DNA of 64,000 nucleotides from assembly GCA_028751875.1 (NCBI GenBank), contig CM054157.1, positions 51,262,488 to 51,326,487 of the forward strand, in the 5' to 3' direction. Source of the DNA: Rapana venosa. Lineage: Eukaryota; Mollusca; Gastropoda; Neogastropoda; Muricidae. The notes below the pieces were generated by a model that was not told the DNA's origin, did not search any database, and worked only from the letters and a program-made list of their open reading frames with translations. Of the stretch, positions 1 to 14,000 are shown in pieces; within the stretch, counting starts at the first letter, position 1, and every line of letters starts with the position of its first letter. The position numbers were made by a program, and so were the translations under genes.

Positions 1-1630
1 CCAGGATTGTATTATGCTCCCCTGGTACAGAGCCAGGGGTGTATTGTGCTCACCTGGTATTGCCCCAGGAGTGTATTGTGCTCACCTGGTATTTGGGCAG
101 GAGTGTATTGTGCTCATCCGGTATTGCTCCTGGAGAGTATTGTGCTCACCCGGTATTGTTCCGGCGGTGTATTGTGCTCACCCGGTATTGCTCCGGGAGT
201 GTATTATGTTCACCCGGAATTGCTCTGGGGGTGTATTGTGCTCACCTGGTATTGCTACAGGGATGTATTGTGCTCACCTGGTATTACTCCAGGGATGTAT
301 TGTGCTCACCTGGTTTTTCTACAAGGGTGTGCCGTGCTCACCTGGTATTTGGACAGGGGTGTAATTTTTCAGCTGGTATTGCCCCAGGGGTGTATTAAGA
401 TCATCTGGTATTGCCTAAGGGGTGTAATGTGCCCACCCGGTAATCCTCCGGGAGTGTATTGTGGTCACCTTGTATTGAGCCAGGGGTGTATTGTGCTCAC
501 CTGGTATTGCATGAGGAGTGTATTGTGCTCACGCGGTATGGAGCCAGGGGTGTTTCGTGTTCACCTGGTATTGCCCCAGGAGTGTATTGCGCTCAACAGG
601 TATTGCCCCAAGAGTATAGTGTGCTCACCCGGTATTGCTCATGGAGTGTATTGTGCTCACCTGGTATTGCCCCAGGAGTGTATTTTGCTCACCTGGTATT
701 ACTCCAGGAGTGTATTGTGCTCACCTGGCATTGAGACGGGGGTGTATTGTGCTCTCCTGGTATGGCTCGAGGTGTGTATTGTGCTTACCTGGTAGTGATC
801 CAAGAGTGTAGTGTGCTCACCCGGTATTGCTCTGGGAGCGTATTGTGCTCACCTGGTATTGCTCAAGGGGTGTAGTGTGTTCGCCCGGTATTGCTCCAGG
901 AGTGTATTGTGCCCACCTGGTATTTAGTTAGGGGTGTATTGTGCTTGCCTGGTATTAAGCCAGGGGTGTGTTGTGCTCACCTGGTATTGCTCCAGGGATG
1001 TTTTGTGCTCACCTGGTATTGCTCCGGGGGTGTATTGTGCTCACATGGTATTGCTCCTGTGGTGTATTGTACCAACCCGGTAGTGCTCCAGGAGTGTATT
1101 TTGCTCACTGGTGTTGGACCAGGGGTGTAATTTGCTCACCTGGTACTGTGCCCTGAGTGTATTGTGCTCACCTGGTATTGCTTCAAGGGTGTATTGTGCT
1201 CACCTGGTATTGCCCCAGGAGTGTATTGTGCTCACCTGGTATTTGGTCAGGAGTGTATTGTGCTCACCTGGTATTGCTCCAGGAGTGTATTGTGCTCACC
1301 AGGTATTGCCTTTCGGGTGTATTGTGCTCACCTGGTATTGCCCCAGGGGAGTATTGTGCTAACCTGGTACTGGGCCACGAGTGCATCGTGCTCCTCTGTT
1401 ATTGCTCCAGGAGTGTATTGTGCTCACCCGGTATTGCTCCTGGAGTGTATTGTGCTGCCCGGTATTGCTCAGGGGGTGTATTGTGCTCACCTGGTATTGT
1501 CCCAAGAGAGTATTGTGATAGCCCGGTATTGTTCCGGGAGTGTATTGTGATCACCTGGTTGTAAGCCAGGGGTGTATTGTGCTCACCTGGTATTGCCCCA
1601 GGAGTGTAATGTACTCACCTAATATTGAGC
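1..1630. repeat. 32-bp minisatellite array
   Basis: About 50 tandem copies of a 32-bp unit (start GTGTATTGTGCTCAC, then CTGGTATTGCTCCAG, then GA), already running at the window start and ending near 1630. Copies differ by scattered substitutions and rare indels. The unit contains CCTGG-7 nt-CCAGG, or CCCGG-7 nt-CCGGG, so each copy can form a short hairpin. The unit has no TAA, TAG or TGA in any forward frame, so all three plus frames stay open for long stretches (for example 7-795) and give a 32-residue repeating peptide. That is a by-product of the unit sequence and not evidence of a gene. The array probably continues to the left of the window. Confidence 0.95.
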
Positions 1631-2035
1631 CTGCAAAGTCAGAAGTCATGATGTGGTGTGGCCACCTGCAAAGTCAAAAGTCATGATGTGGATCTGGTGT
1701 GGATCCTCTTGAAGGTCAGTTGTCATGATGTGGGTGCGGTGTGCCCTATGCAGTGTCATAAGTCATGATGTGGTGTGCACCCTGCAATGTCAGAAGTCAT
1801 AATGTGGTGTGTCCCCCTGCAATTTTAGAAGTCATGATTTGGATGTGGGTGTGACCCCCTGCAATGTCAGGTCATGATGTGGATGTGATGTGGCTCCCTG
1901 CTATGTCTGAAGTTATGATGTGGATGTGATGTGGCTCCCTGCTATGTCTGAAGTTATGATGTGGATGTGGTGTGGACCCTGCAATGTCAGAAGTCACGAT
2001 GTGGATGTAGCCCCTGCAAAAGCCCGAAGTCATGT
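1631..2035. repeat. Start of the ~40-bp satellite, clean copies
   Basis: The 32-bp array stops and a different satellite begins at once with no unique spacer. Monomers are 35-43 bp with the shared core AATGTCAGAAGTCATGATG followed by GTGG-rich and CCCC-rich ends. Recognisable variants include the GGTCAGTTGTCATGATG type near 1713 and the TATGCAGTGTCATAAG type near 1745, the same variants seen after 21900. A near-exact duplication of about 41 bp is visible at about 1877-1960 (GATGTGATGTGGCTCCCTGC twice). No gene is seen. Confidence 0.93.
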
Positions 2036-5000
2036 TTTTTTTTTTTTTTGGTTTTGGCCCCCTTTCAAAGTCAGAAGTCAATGTGGGGTGTGGTACGGCC
2101 CGCCCCCGTATGTTTTGGAAAAACAGTTGGGATGTGGGTTGGGGGCCCCCCTGAAGGGGCGTTTTCATTTAAAAGTAATGTCCGAAGTTTATAATTGTTG
2201 ATGTGATGTGCCCCCCCCCAGTGTCAGAAGTCATGGAATTTGATGGGGTGTGCCCCTGCAAAGTCAGGGAAATCTTGATTGTAGATGGGGTCTCCTGATT
2301 GTCAGAAGTCATGATGTTGTTTTTGGTGTGGCCCCCCTTTAATGTTTAGAAATCAAAATGTGCTTTTGTTTTGGTCCCCTTCAAAGTCAGAAAAGTCATG
2401 ATTTTGGATGTGGTGTGACCCCCCGGAATGTCAGAAGTCATGATGTGGATGTTTGGGTTTTGACCCCTGCAATGTCAAAAATATGATGTGGGGTTTTGGT
2501 GTGACCCCCCGCAATGTCAAAGTGGGATGTGGTTTTTACCCTTTGCTATGGGCGAAGTCAGATGTGGATTTTGGTGTGCCCCCCCGCATTGTCAGAAGTT
2601 GAGGGGGATGTGGCCCCTGCAATGTAAAAGGTCATAATTTTGGATGTGGTGTTAAAAACCCTTTTAAAAGTCAGAGGGCATGGGTGTGATGCGGTTTTTT
2701 TTGGGGGGCCCTGCAATTTTCAAAGGGAAAGGGTGTGGATGTGGTTTTGGCCCCCCAGTGTCAGATGTCATGGGTGTGGTTTTTGCCCCTGCAGTGTTTA
2801 GAAATTATGATGTGCAAGTTGTATTCCCCCGCCATGTTGAAGTAAAGATTGTGGTGAGCCCCCTTTCAATGTCAGAAAATATGATGTGGTGTTTCCCCCC
2901 TCCCTTTTCAGGAAAATCTTTTGGTTTTGTTGTTTGGACCCTGCAATGTTAGAAGACATGATGTGGTTTTGGGGCCCCTTTAGTGTTGAAGTTTTGATGT
3001 TGGGTTTTTGGGTTCCCGCATGTCAGAAGTCATGATTTGGGGGTGACCCCCGCAAATGTCAAAAGTCATGATGTTGTGAAACCCCTCTGCAGTGGGCAGA
3101 AGTCGTGTGGATGTGGGGTTTTCCCCCGCAACCCACAATTCTGATGTGGTGTTTCCCTTTTCAAAGCAGAAGGGCATATGTGATGTGTTTTCTTTTCAGT
3201 GTGGGAAGTCTTGGAAATGGGTGTGGTGTGGGCCCCACAATTTCCAGATGTTTATGAGGGGGGATGTTGTGTTTCCCCCCTTTGGGAAAGGTTTAGAAAA
3301 TCATTTTAAATGGTGTGGTTTTGCCAAACCCCGCAAAGACTTTTAAATCATGATGTGGATGTGTTGTGGGAGGGCCCCCGCAAGGGAAAAAGTTTTTGTT
3401 GGGGGATGTGGCCCCCTTTGAAATTTTTTTAAAGGTCATGAGGGATGTGGGACCCCTTTTCAAGGTTTTGAAGTCCCTGATGTGGATGTTTGGGGTGGGC
3501 CCCCGGGATAGCCCGAAATTCTGAGGGGGTGTGAAACCCGAATATCATAAAGTCTGGTGTGGAAAGTGGAAGGGAGTAACCCCTGCAATGTTGAAATTTT
3601 GATGTGGATTTGGGTGTTTGGCCCCCTTTCAGCGTCAAAAAAATCATGATTTTGGTTTGCAATCCTGCTTTTTCGAAGTCTTTATGTGAAAAGTTGTGTG
3701 GTCCCCCTGCAATATAGAAGTCATGATGGGGGTGTGGGGTTTTGGGCACCCGCAATGTCAGAAGTTATGGTGGGGGAAAGTGTTTTGCCGTACAATTTTC
3801 AGAAGACATTTATGTGGATGTGGTTTGGTCCCCCGCAATTCAGAATTCTATGAGGATGTGGTTTTTGGGCCCCTTTCATTTTCAGAAGCATTTGGGGTCA
3901 ATGTTCCCCCGCAATGTCAGAAGTTTAAAGATGTGGTCTGCCATCTGCAAAGTCAGAAAAATGGTTGTGGTTGTGATGTGGCCCCCTGCAGTGTTAGAAG
4001 TCTTTTTATGGTTTGTGATGTGGCCCCCGCATGTCAGAGGTCATGATGTGGATAAACGTGGGGCCCCCCGTAATTTTTTAAGTCATGTTGTGGTGTGCCC
4101 CCCTGCAATTTTTGGAAAATCAAAATTTGGATGTGGGGTGATCCCCCGAAGGTCAGAAGTAATTATGTGGTGTGGGTGTTTACCTGCAAAAGTTTTAGAA
4201 GTCATGTTTTGGTGTGGGCCCCCGCAATGGCAGAAAATTTGATGTGGGTGTGCCAAACCCCTTTTCAATTTTTAGGAAAGTCTTTATGTGGTTTTGTGCC
4301 ACCCGCTTGTTTAGAAGACAAGATGTGGATGTGGGTTTCCCCTTTCAGTGTTAAAAAGACTGAAAAAGGGTTTTCCCCCGCAATGTCAGGGTTAAAGATG
4401 TCGATGTAATGGGTTTCCCCCCCAATGTCGGAAAAAATGTTTGGGGTGCCCATGCAATTTTAAAAAGTCATGATGTGGGGTGGGGGCCCCAAACAAATGT
4501 CAGAAGTCATGATGTGGTGTTTCCCCATGCCAAAGTCAGAAGTCGTGATGTGTTTTGTCCCCTGCCCAAAGGGCAAAAGTCTGATGTGGATGTGGGTTTG
4601 GGCCCCTGGAAAAGTCAGAAGTAAGGGTTTTTTTTGGGGTCCCCCGCAATGTTTAGAAACATGATTTTGGTGTGCCCCCCTGCCAAAATAGGAAGTTTGT
4701 TTGGGGGGTTTCCAACCCCGAAAAATCAGAAGACAAAAATGTGGTTGTGTAAAGGTCCCTGCAAATGTCGTGTAATGATGTGGATGTTAAAGTTCACCTG
4801 CAATGTAGGGGAAAATTTTGATGTGGTGTGCCTATGCAAATTTCAGATGTCCTGATGTGGATGTGGCCCCCCGAGCAGTGTCAAAATCATGTGTGGTATG
4901 GCCCCGGAATTTAGAAATATGATGAAGTTTTGCTCCCTGCAAAGTAGAGGTCATGTTGTTTTTTGCCCACCCCTTTTCATTTTAGGAAGTCAAAGATGGG

Positions 5001-8000
5001 GGTGTGCCACCCGCAATGTCAGAAACAAGATGTTGATGTGGGATGGCCCCCTTTTAAAGTCAGAAGGTTTTTTGTGGGTGGGGTTTGCCCCCTTTCAAAG
5101 TCAGAATCTTTAGTGGATGGGGATTTTGGCCCACCCGAATGGGCAGAAGTCATTTTGTGGGGTGGGTGTTGGCCCCTGCAATGTTTGGAAAACTTTATGT
5201 GGTGTGCCCTATGCATGTCAGAAGTTTTGAAGTAGTGTGGCCCCCCGCAGTGTCAGGGAAGTTTTTTTTGGTGTGCCCTATTTTTCATGAGGGGGTGCCA
5301 ATGTCGAAGTCATGTTTTGATGTGCCGCCCGCAATGTAAAAAGTCATGATGTGGATGTGGTAAAGGGCCCCCCGGGAAAGTGGGGAAGTCATGAAAGTAG
5401 TGTGCTCCCTGCGATGTCAGAAGTTTTATGATGTGGATGTGTTGTTTCCCCCTTTCAATGTAGAAGTCCTGTTTTGGTTTTTTTGACCTTCTGCAATTTA
5501 AATATTCATGTGGTGTGACCCCCCGCAGTGTCCCGAAGTATGATGTGGATGTGGCCCCCTGCAATGTAAGATTTTCTATGGGATGTGGCCCCCCCGCAAA
5601 GTAAGAAGTCATTATGTGGATGTGGTTTTGGCCCTGAACTTGTAATCTGATTTTGGGGTTGCCCAAAGCAGTTTTCAGAAGCATGATGTGGTTTTCCCTG
5701 GAATGTAAGAATCATGTTTTCCTTTTTCTCCCTGCAAAGTCAGAAATCCCCTGATTTTTGGATGTGTTGTGCCCCCTTTTCCAAAATTTTAGGGAAATCA
5801 TGATGTGGGGTGCCCCCTTTCAAAGTCAGAAGTCATGATTTTTTTGGGTTTTGGTGGGGACCTTTTGAGTGTCAGGAAATATGCTGTGGTCTGGGGTCCC
5901 GCAGTGTCGGGGTCATGAGTGGGGTGCCCCTTTTTTAATGTCAGAAGTTTAAAGGTTGGATTGGGGGTTTTGGCCCCCCGGGAATGTCAGAATGGGGCGT
6001 GATGTGGTGTGTTTTGGGCCCCAACAAAATCAGAAGGTTTTTGATTTTGGATTTTGGTGTGCCACCCTGCAATTTTTCCCAAAAAAGTCTTTATGTGGTG
6101 TGGTTAGGGCCCCGCAAAGTAGAAGTTATGATGTGGTGTGGCCCCATTTGGGTGTAAAAGGTCATGATGTGGATTTTTGGGGTCTTGCAATGTCAGAAAA
6201 TCATGATTTTGGATGTTTGGGGTTGGCCCCGGGTTTTTTTTAGAAAATCATGGGTGTGGATGTGCACTCTTTCAAAAGTCAAATTTTTCATGATGTGGTT
6301 TGGATGTGTGGCCCCTGCAAAGTTGAAGTTTGATGTGGATTTTGCTGTGGGCCCCTGCAGTTTTCAAAAAACTTTATGTGGTTTGGAATCCCCGAAACGT
6401 CAGAAGTCAGAAAGTGGGTTTTGGTTTGGGGCCCCCCGCAAATTCAGAAAAATCATGATGTGGTGGTGCCCTAAACAGTGTCGAAGTCATGGAAATTTTT
6501 GTTTTGCGCTATGTAAAAGTCAGAAGTCATGATGTGATGTGCACTATTCAGTTGTCAGAAGTTAATTATGTTTGGGTGTGGTGTTTTGGCCCCCCCGCAC
6601 TGTCAGAAGTCCTTTTTTGTTTGGGGGTGCCCCCAAGCCCGTGTCAGAAAATCATGATGTTGTGTGCGCCCAAGTAATGTCAGAAGTCATGTTTTGTTTT
6701 TACAAATTTTGCGTGTAAGGGTCATGGATGGGATGTGGTGTGGCACCCTTTCACTGTCGAAGTCATGATGTGGTGGTGCCCTAAGCTGTGTTGAAGGTTT
6801 ATGATGGTTTTGTGTGCTATGTAATGTCAGAAAAACACGATGGGGGGTGTGGTGTGCCCCCCCTAGCAGTTTAAAAAGTCATTTAAATGGGATTTGCCCC
6901 CCCTGCCCATGTCCCGAAATCCTGATGTGGTTTTTGCCCTTTTTTCTAAAGTCTGTTGGATGATTTTTGGATGTTATATGGTACCCCTGCTATGTCAGAA
7001 GTAAAATTTTGGAGTGGTTTTTTTCCCCCCGCAAAAGTCAGAAATCATGATGTTGGGGGGTGGTGTTTCCCCCCTGCAATGCCCGAAGGATTATTTTTTA
7101 TGGCCCTGCAATGTTTTAGAAAACTTTATGTGGATGTGGGGTGGTGCCCCGCCAATGTCAGAAGTTTATTATGTTTGGGTGTTCATAAAAATTGTTATGG
7201 GGCCCTGGGAGTGTCAGAAGTCTTTATTGGGGTCCCCCGGGGTGTCAGAAGTCATGATGGGGGTGTGCCCTTCTGCAGTGTCAGAAGTCATGATAGGGGT
7301 TTTTGGTGTGCCCCCCCGCAATGTTACAATTTATGAGTGGTGTTCCCCTTTCGTGTGGAAGTCATGAGTGTATGGGTGTGGGCCCCCCCGTGTCAGAATT
7401 CCCTGTGTGGATGTGGTTTCCCCCTGCAATTCAGAAAAAATTGTAATGTGGAGGGGGTTCCCGGGGCCTTTTGTGTGTCCCGAAATTTGATGGGGTTTTG
7501 CCTTTCTTCAAGTCGAAATCATGGTTTTGGTTTTGGTGTGGGCCGTTTAAAGTCCCGAAGTTGTGCTTTTGGGGGTGTGGTGTGGTTGGGGGCCCCCCGC
7601 AAATTCAGAAGTCATTAAAGTGGATGGGCCTTTGCAAAGTCGATGTCAAAGTTTTGGGGGCTTGCCCCTGCTTTTTTTAAAATCCCTTGTGTGGATTTTG
7701 GGGCCTCTCCTGCAATGTCAGAAATTTTTGATGGGACATATTGGTGGGCCCCTGAAATTTTCAGGAATTTTGATGTGGGGGGTGCCCTTTCTGCAATGTC
7801 GAAGTAAAAATGTGGATGTTTGGGGTGGGCCCCTGGGAAAAGCCAGAAGTCATGAGGGGGATGGGAGGGGTTTCCCCCTGCAATGTCAAAAGTCATGATG
7901 TGGGATGCCCCCCTGCAATAAAAAGAAGACATGATGAGGTTTTGGTGTCAGAATTTCAAAAGTTTTGAGTAATTTATGTGGATGCGGCTCCATGCAAATT

Positions 8001-11000
8001 TTCGGAAAATCATTTTTGGGATTTTGCCTCGGGAATGTCAGAAGTTTATGAGGGGGTTTTTGCCCTGCAAAAGTAGGAAAATTTTGGGGTGGTTTTGTTG
8101 TGCCCGCATTGCACTGTCGAAATCATGATGTGGGGGGCCCCCCTGCAAAGTTAAAAAAAAAATTTGGGATTTTGGGTTTTGGGCCCCTGCAATGTCAGGG
8201 TCATGGTTTTGGATTTTGTTTTGCCCCCCCCCAATGTTAGAGGTCATGATGGGGGTGTGGCCCCCCCGCAAAGTCGAAGTCCATGTTTAGGATTTTTGGT
8301 GTGCCCACTGCAATGTAAAAAGTCATGGGTGTGGATGTGGTGTGCCCCATTCCCAAAGGTTTGAAGTATGATGCGGTTTTGCCCCCGGGGAATGTCAAAA
8401 AGTTTTTTTTGATGAAATGTGGTGTGCCCCCCCGCTTTTCAGTAGTCAATGAAAAATGTGGTGTTTTCCCCCTTTCAATGTCAGAATTTTTATGATGTGG
8501 AGTGGCCCCCGGGAATGTCAAAGTCTTTATGTGGTTTTGCTTCCTGCAGTTTTCCCGGAAAAATTAAAAGGGTTTTGGTTTGGGGCCCCTGCAATGTCAG
8601 AAGTTTGAAGGGGGTGTGGTTGTTGCCCCCTGCAAAGTCAGAAAATATGATATGGAAAAGTGGGGTGGCCCCCCCCAATGTCAGGGAAATCATGATATTG
8701 GGTGTGGTGTGGCCCCCCGCGGTGTCAGAAATCATGTGTGGGGGTAGGCCCTTGGGAAAGTTTAGAAGCTTGATTGGATGTGGGTGGGCCCTTTCAATTT
8801 CAGAAGTCATTATGTGGATGTTATAAAAATGGTATTTGGGGCCCCGCTGTTCAGAAGTCTTTATGTGGTGTGCCCCCTGCATTGTTTAGAGTCATGATGT
8901 GGTTTTGGCCCCCTGCAGTGGGGTTTTCAAAAGATGTGGATTTTGGTTGGGGCCACCTTTAATGTCAAAAAGTCTGGATTTTGGTTTTTTGGTTTTTAAA
9001 CCTTGGGTTTTCAAAAAGTCATGATTTTGGGGGTTCACCCCCGCAGTGTTAGAAGTCTTTATGTGGTTTTGGTGAGGCCCCCCTTTAATGTCGAAAATTT
9101 GGGGTGGGTGTGGTGTTAACCCTGGAATTTTAGAAGTCATTTTTGTGGTTTTTCCCCTGAAATGTAAAAAAGACAAGTTTTTGGGGGAGGTGGGAATGGC
9201 CCCTTCAGTGTCGGAAGTCTTTATGTGGTGTGCCCCTGCAGTTTCAAAATCATGATGTGGTGCCCCCCCCGCTTGTAAGATGTCATGAGTGGATGAAAAG
9301 TTCCCCCGCAATGTCGGAAATTTTTGGGGTGGTGTGGCCCCTTTTCAATGTCGAAGTCATGATGTGGTATGGCCCCTGCAATTCAGAAATCATGATGTTT
9401 GGGGTGCCCCCCCGGCAATTTTAGGAAGTCATTGTTGGGGGTTTTGCCACCCCGCAATGTCAGAAGGGCAAGATGTTTATGTGGGGTTTGGGGCACCTTT
9501 ATTTTCAGGGAAAAGATTTTGGGGTGTGGGTTTTTGGGCCCCTGCAAAAAATCAGGGAAATTATGATGTGAAAAGTGGGGTGGCCCTTTAATGTCCCGAT
9601 GTCATGGTTTTGGATGTTGGGGGTTGCCCCCCCAATGTTTAGAAGTCCTTTAAGTGGATGTTTGGGGTTCCCCCGCCCAAAATTTTGGGAAATTTATGAT
9701 GTGGTTTTTGGGTATGCAATGTCAGAATAATTTATGTTTGGTTTTGGCCCCCCAAACAGTGTCAGAAAATGATGTGGTGTGCTCTAGGGCATGATGTGGT
9801 TGCCCAATGTCCCGAAAATCATGGTTTTGATGTGTCCCTGCAATGTTTAAAAGTTTAGATTTTGGATGTGGTTTGGGGCCCCTTTGGGTTGTAAGAAGTC
9901 ATGATGTAGTGTGCTCCCGGCCCAAAGTCGAAAATAAAAATGTGGATGTTTTAGTGCCACCCTACAATGTCAGGGAAATCCTGATTTTGGGGTGACCCTC
10001 TGCAATTTCCCGTTTTTTATGATGGGGGTTTGGGCCCCCGCAATGTCGAAAAAAGGGCGTGATGTGGATTTTGGGGGTGCGGGGGGCCCCGCAATATCAG
10101 AAGTAGGGGATGTTTTTTGGGGCCCCCCGCAATGTCGAAGTCATGATGTGGATGTGGTTTGGGGGCCTTTTGTGTGTCAGTAAGGGCTTTATGTGGTCTG
10201 GGCCCTGCAGTGTCAGGAGTCTGATTTTTGGTGTGCCTTTCTTAAATTTTTCAGAAGTCGTGTGGGGGATGTGGGGTGTTCCCCAACAATTCGAAAATCA
10301 TGAGGGGATGTGGGGTGCCACCCGCAATGCCATAAGTCATGATGTGGATGTGGTTTTGGGCCCCTGCAATGTCAAAAGGGTTTGTTGCGGATTTTGGCCA
10401 CCTGCGTTTTCATAGGTTTTAATGTGGGGGTGGGCTATTGGGAAAAGTTTAGAAAACATGATGTGGATTTTTGGTTTTTGGGAAAATGCAATGTCTGAAA
10501 TCTTTAAAAGGTGTGCACCCCGCAATTTTCAAAAGTAAAGATGTGGATGTGGATTTTAGTAAACCCCCCGCAAAAGTTTTGAAGTTCTGATGTGGAATTT
10601 TTGCTGTGGCCCCCTGCAGTGTCAAAAATCTTTTGTGGTTTGGAAACCTGCTTTGTCGAAAATCGTTGGGTGTGGAATGTTTTGGGGGGGGGTCACTGCA
10701 ATGTTAGGGAAGGGCATTATTTTGGGTGTGCCCCCCGGGAAAGTCAGAAGTATGGGTGTGGTTGGGGGATGTGCCCCTGCAAAGTTTAGAAATCGTGAGT
10801 GGGGTGGGCCCTTTAAATGTCAGAAGGGCACCCAAGTGGATGTGGTTGGCCCCTCCCCCCAGGGGTCAGAAATCACGAAGTGGTGTTTCCGGGGGCTCAC
10901 CTGCCAAGGTTGAAGTCATGATTTGGGGTGTGGTCGGCAGCCCCGCAAGGTTTGAAGGCATGTTGTGGATGTGGTTTTTGGGGCCCTCTTGATGGTCTTG

Positions 11001-14000
11001 TCATGATGTGGGTGCGGGTTTTTGCCTTTTGCAGTGTCAAAAAGTCTGATGTGGTGTGGCCAAACCTTTTAAAGTCAGAAATCAGGGGTGGTTTTTGGGT
11101 TTGGGCCCTCTTGAAGGTCCGTTGTCATGATGTGGGTGCGGTGTTTTTATTTATTTAAATCATAATGTGGTGTGCCCCCTGCAATGTCCCGAAGTTTATG
11201 ATTTTTGGAATTTTGGGGTGTGACCCCCCTGCAATTTTCGAAGTAAAAATGTGGATGTGATGCCCTGCAGTGTCAGAAGTCATGATTTCGATGTTTGGGG
11301 TGCACCCTTTTTTGTTAAAAGTCCCTGTTTTGGATGTGGTCCCTGCAATGTCAGGGAAATAAAATGTGGATTTTGGTTTTGGCCCCCTGTACGTCGGAAG
11401 GTTTGATGTGGATGTTGTGTTGACCCTGCAATGTGAGTCACGGTGGGGGTGGTCCCTGCCAAGTCACAAGTTTTTGATGTGGTTTTAGCCCCCTGCAATT
11501 TTCAGATTTAAAGATGTGGGGTGGCCACCTGGGAAAGTCAGAAGTCCCTGTTGTGGTGTGGCCCCCCGCAAAGTTAAAAAGTCCTGATGTGGTGTTTCCA
11601 AACCCGCAAGTCAGAAGTAATGATGTGGGGTGTGGTCGGGAGCCTGAATTTTTAGAAAATCATGATGTGAAAGTGGTGTTTGGACCCCCTTGGAGGTCAG
11701 TTGTCCCTGATATGGGGGGGGGGCGGGTGCCCTATGCTGTTTAAAAAAGTCATGAAGTGGTGTGCCCCCTGCCCTTTTCAGTTTTTGATGTGGTTGGGGG
11801 GGTGGGTCCCGTTGCCTTTCAGAAGTCATGATGTGGATGTGGTGTCCCCCTTTGGGAAAGTCGAAGGTTTTGGTTTTGGTTGGGCCCCTGCAAAGTCAGA
11901 AGTCATGATGTGGTTGTGGGCCCTGCAATTTTCAGATGTCATGAGTGGTGTTTTTCCCCCCGAATGTCAGGGAAAATCATGATGTGGGGGTGGGCCCCTG
12001 CGTCGAAGTGAAAGATGTTGTGTGCCCCCCCTGCAATGTTTTTAAATCCTGATGTGGTGTGCCCCCCAGCAAGGGCAGAAAAACAAAAATGTGGTGTGGT
12101 GTGCCCCCCCGCAGTTTTCAGGGAAATCATGAAATGGTTTTCCCCCCCCAATGTTTAGATGTCTGATGTGGTGTAATGTTCTCCTGCAATGTTGGAAATT
12201 TTTGTGGTTGGGGTGCCCTTTGCAATGTCAGAAGTCATGTGTGGGGGTGGCCCCGAACAATTTTCAGAAGTCTAATTTTGATGTGTCCCCCCAATGTCAA
12301 AAAAATCATGATGTGGGGTGTTTGGGATGGGCCCCTGGGAAAAAGTCGAAAAACATGATGTGGGGTGCCCACCCTGCAATGTAGGAAGTCAGATTGGTGT
12401 TCCACCCTTTCAAAGTCAGAAGCAAGAAAGTGGGGTGTGGTATGTACCCGCAAAAGTGAGGGTGTCATGATGTGGATGTAATGTTCACCCGCAATGGGCG
12501 GAAATTATATGTGGTGTGCCCCATCCAAAAGTAAAAAGTCATATGTGGATTTTGACCCCGAGCAGTATCAGAAGTCATGATGTGGTGTTTCCCACCCCTG
12601 CCCCTGTAGGAAGTTTTGATGTTTGGGGGGCCCCCCTTTCAATGTAGAAGACAAAATGTTGATGTGGTTTTTGGCCCCTTCAATGTCAGAAGTATGTTTT
12701 GGGTGTGGTGGGGGCCCCCCCCAATGTCAGAAGTTATGATGTGGATGGGGGTTGGGCCCTTTCAATGTCAGAAGTCCCGATGTGGGTGTGGTTGGGGGCC
12801 CACTGCTATGTCGAAGTTTATGATGTGGAGGTGGTGTTCCCCCGCAATTTTCGGGAAAAAATGATGTGGGTTCCCTTTGCAAAGGAAAAAAGTTTATGAT
12901 GTGGATTGGACCCCCGCAGTGGGCAGAAAGATTTCTGGTGGGGCCCTTTTGTCATGAAGGGGGTTTTGCCCCAAAGTCAGAAATCCCTGGGTGTGATGTG
13001 TCCCCCGCAAAAGTCAAAAATTTGATGTGGATGTGGTATGGGCCCCTGGAAAGTGAGAAGTCAGATGTAGTGTGTCCCGGCAATTTTTGAAGTTTTAAAG
13101 TGGATGTTTTAGTGCCACCCCACAATGTTTAGGTCCTGATGTGGTTGTTTTTACCCTTTTGCAAGGGCGTATTCATGTGGTGTGACCCCCCCGCAGTGTC
13201 AGAAGTCTTTAGTGGATGTGGTCCCTTTTTGTAAGAAATCTTTTTGTTTGGTTTTGTGGGGGCCCCCCCGCACTGTCGAAATCATGATTGGGTTGCCCCC
13301 AAAACCCGTGGGAGAAGTTATTTATGTGGTTTTGTTTTTGCAAACCCACAATTTAGAAGTCTGATGTGGTTTTGACCTCTGCAATTCGTATTCATGATGG
13401 GTTTGGCCCTGCAATGTCAAAGTCGTTTTTGTGGTGTGTTGCGGGGGTCCTGGAATTCAAAAATCATGATGTGGTGTGCCCCCCTGCAAAGGCAAAGTCG
13501 CGGGGGGTGGGTGGTGGGGGGGCCCCTTTTTTAGTGTCAGTAAATTTATGATGTAGTTGGGCCCCCGGGAGTGTTTAGGAGTCTTTTTGTTGGGGTGCCC
13601 TTTTTTCAAAAGTCAAAAGTAATGGTGTGGATGTGGTGTGGCCCGTGCAATGTCAGAAGTTTTGTGCTGCGGATGTGGTTGGGGCCTCAAAATTTTCAGA
13701 AGTTATGATTTTGGGTTTTGGTGTGCAAACCCCCGGGAATGCCCCTAATTATGATTTTGGAAAGTGGGGGTGGGCCCTGCGTCAGGAAAATTATGAGTGG
13801 GTTGTGGCCCCATGCGATGTCTTTGGTCATTTATGTGGATTTTGGGCTCCTTTCAATGTCAGAAAATCTGATGTTTGATGTGGTTTTTGCCACTGCAATT
13901 GGGCAGAAGGGTTTTTATGTGGATGTGCACTTTGCAATGTTTAAATTTTCTTTATGGGATGTGGATGTTTGTGGGGCCCCTTTCAATTCTGAAGTTTTGA

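Noticed and set aside
1..1630. CRISPR-like regular repeats of 32 bp
   Set aside because: The repeats are directly adjacent with no unique spacers, and the context is eukaryotic satellite.
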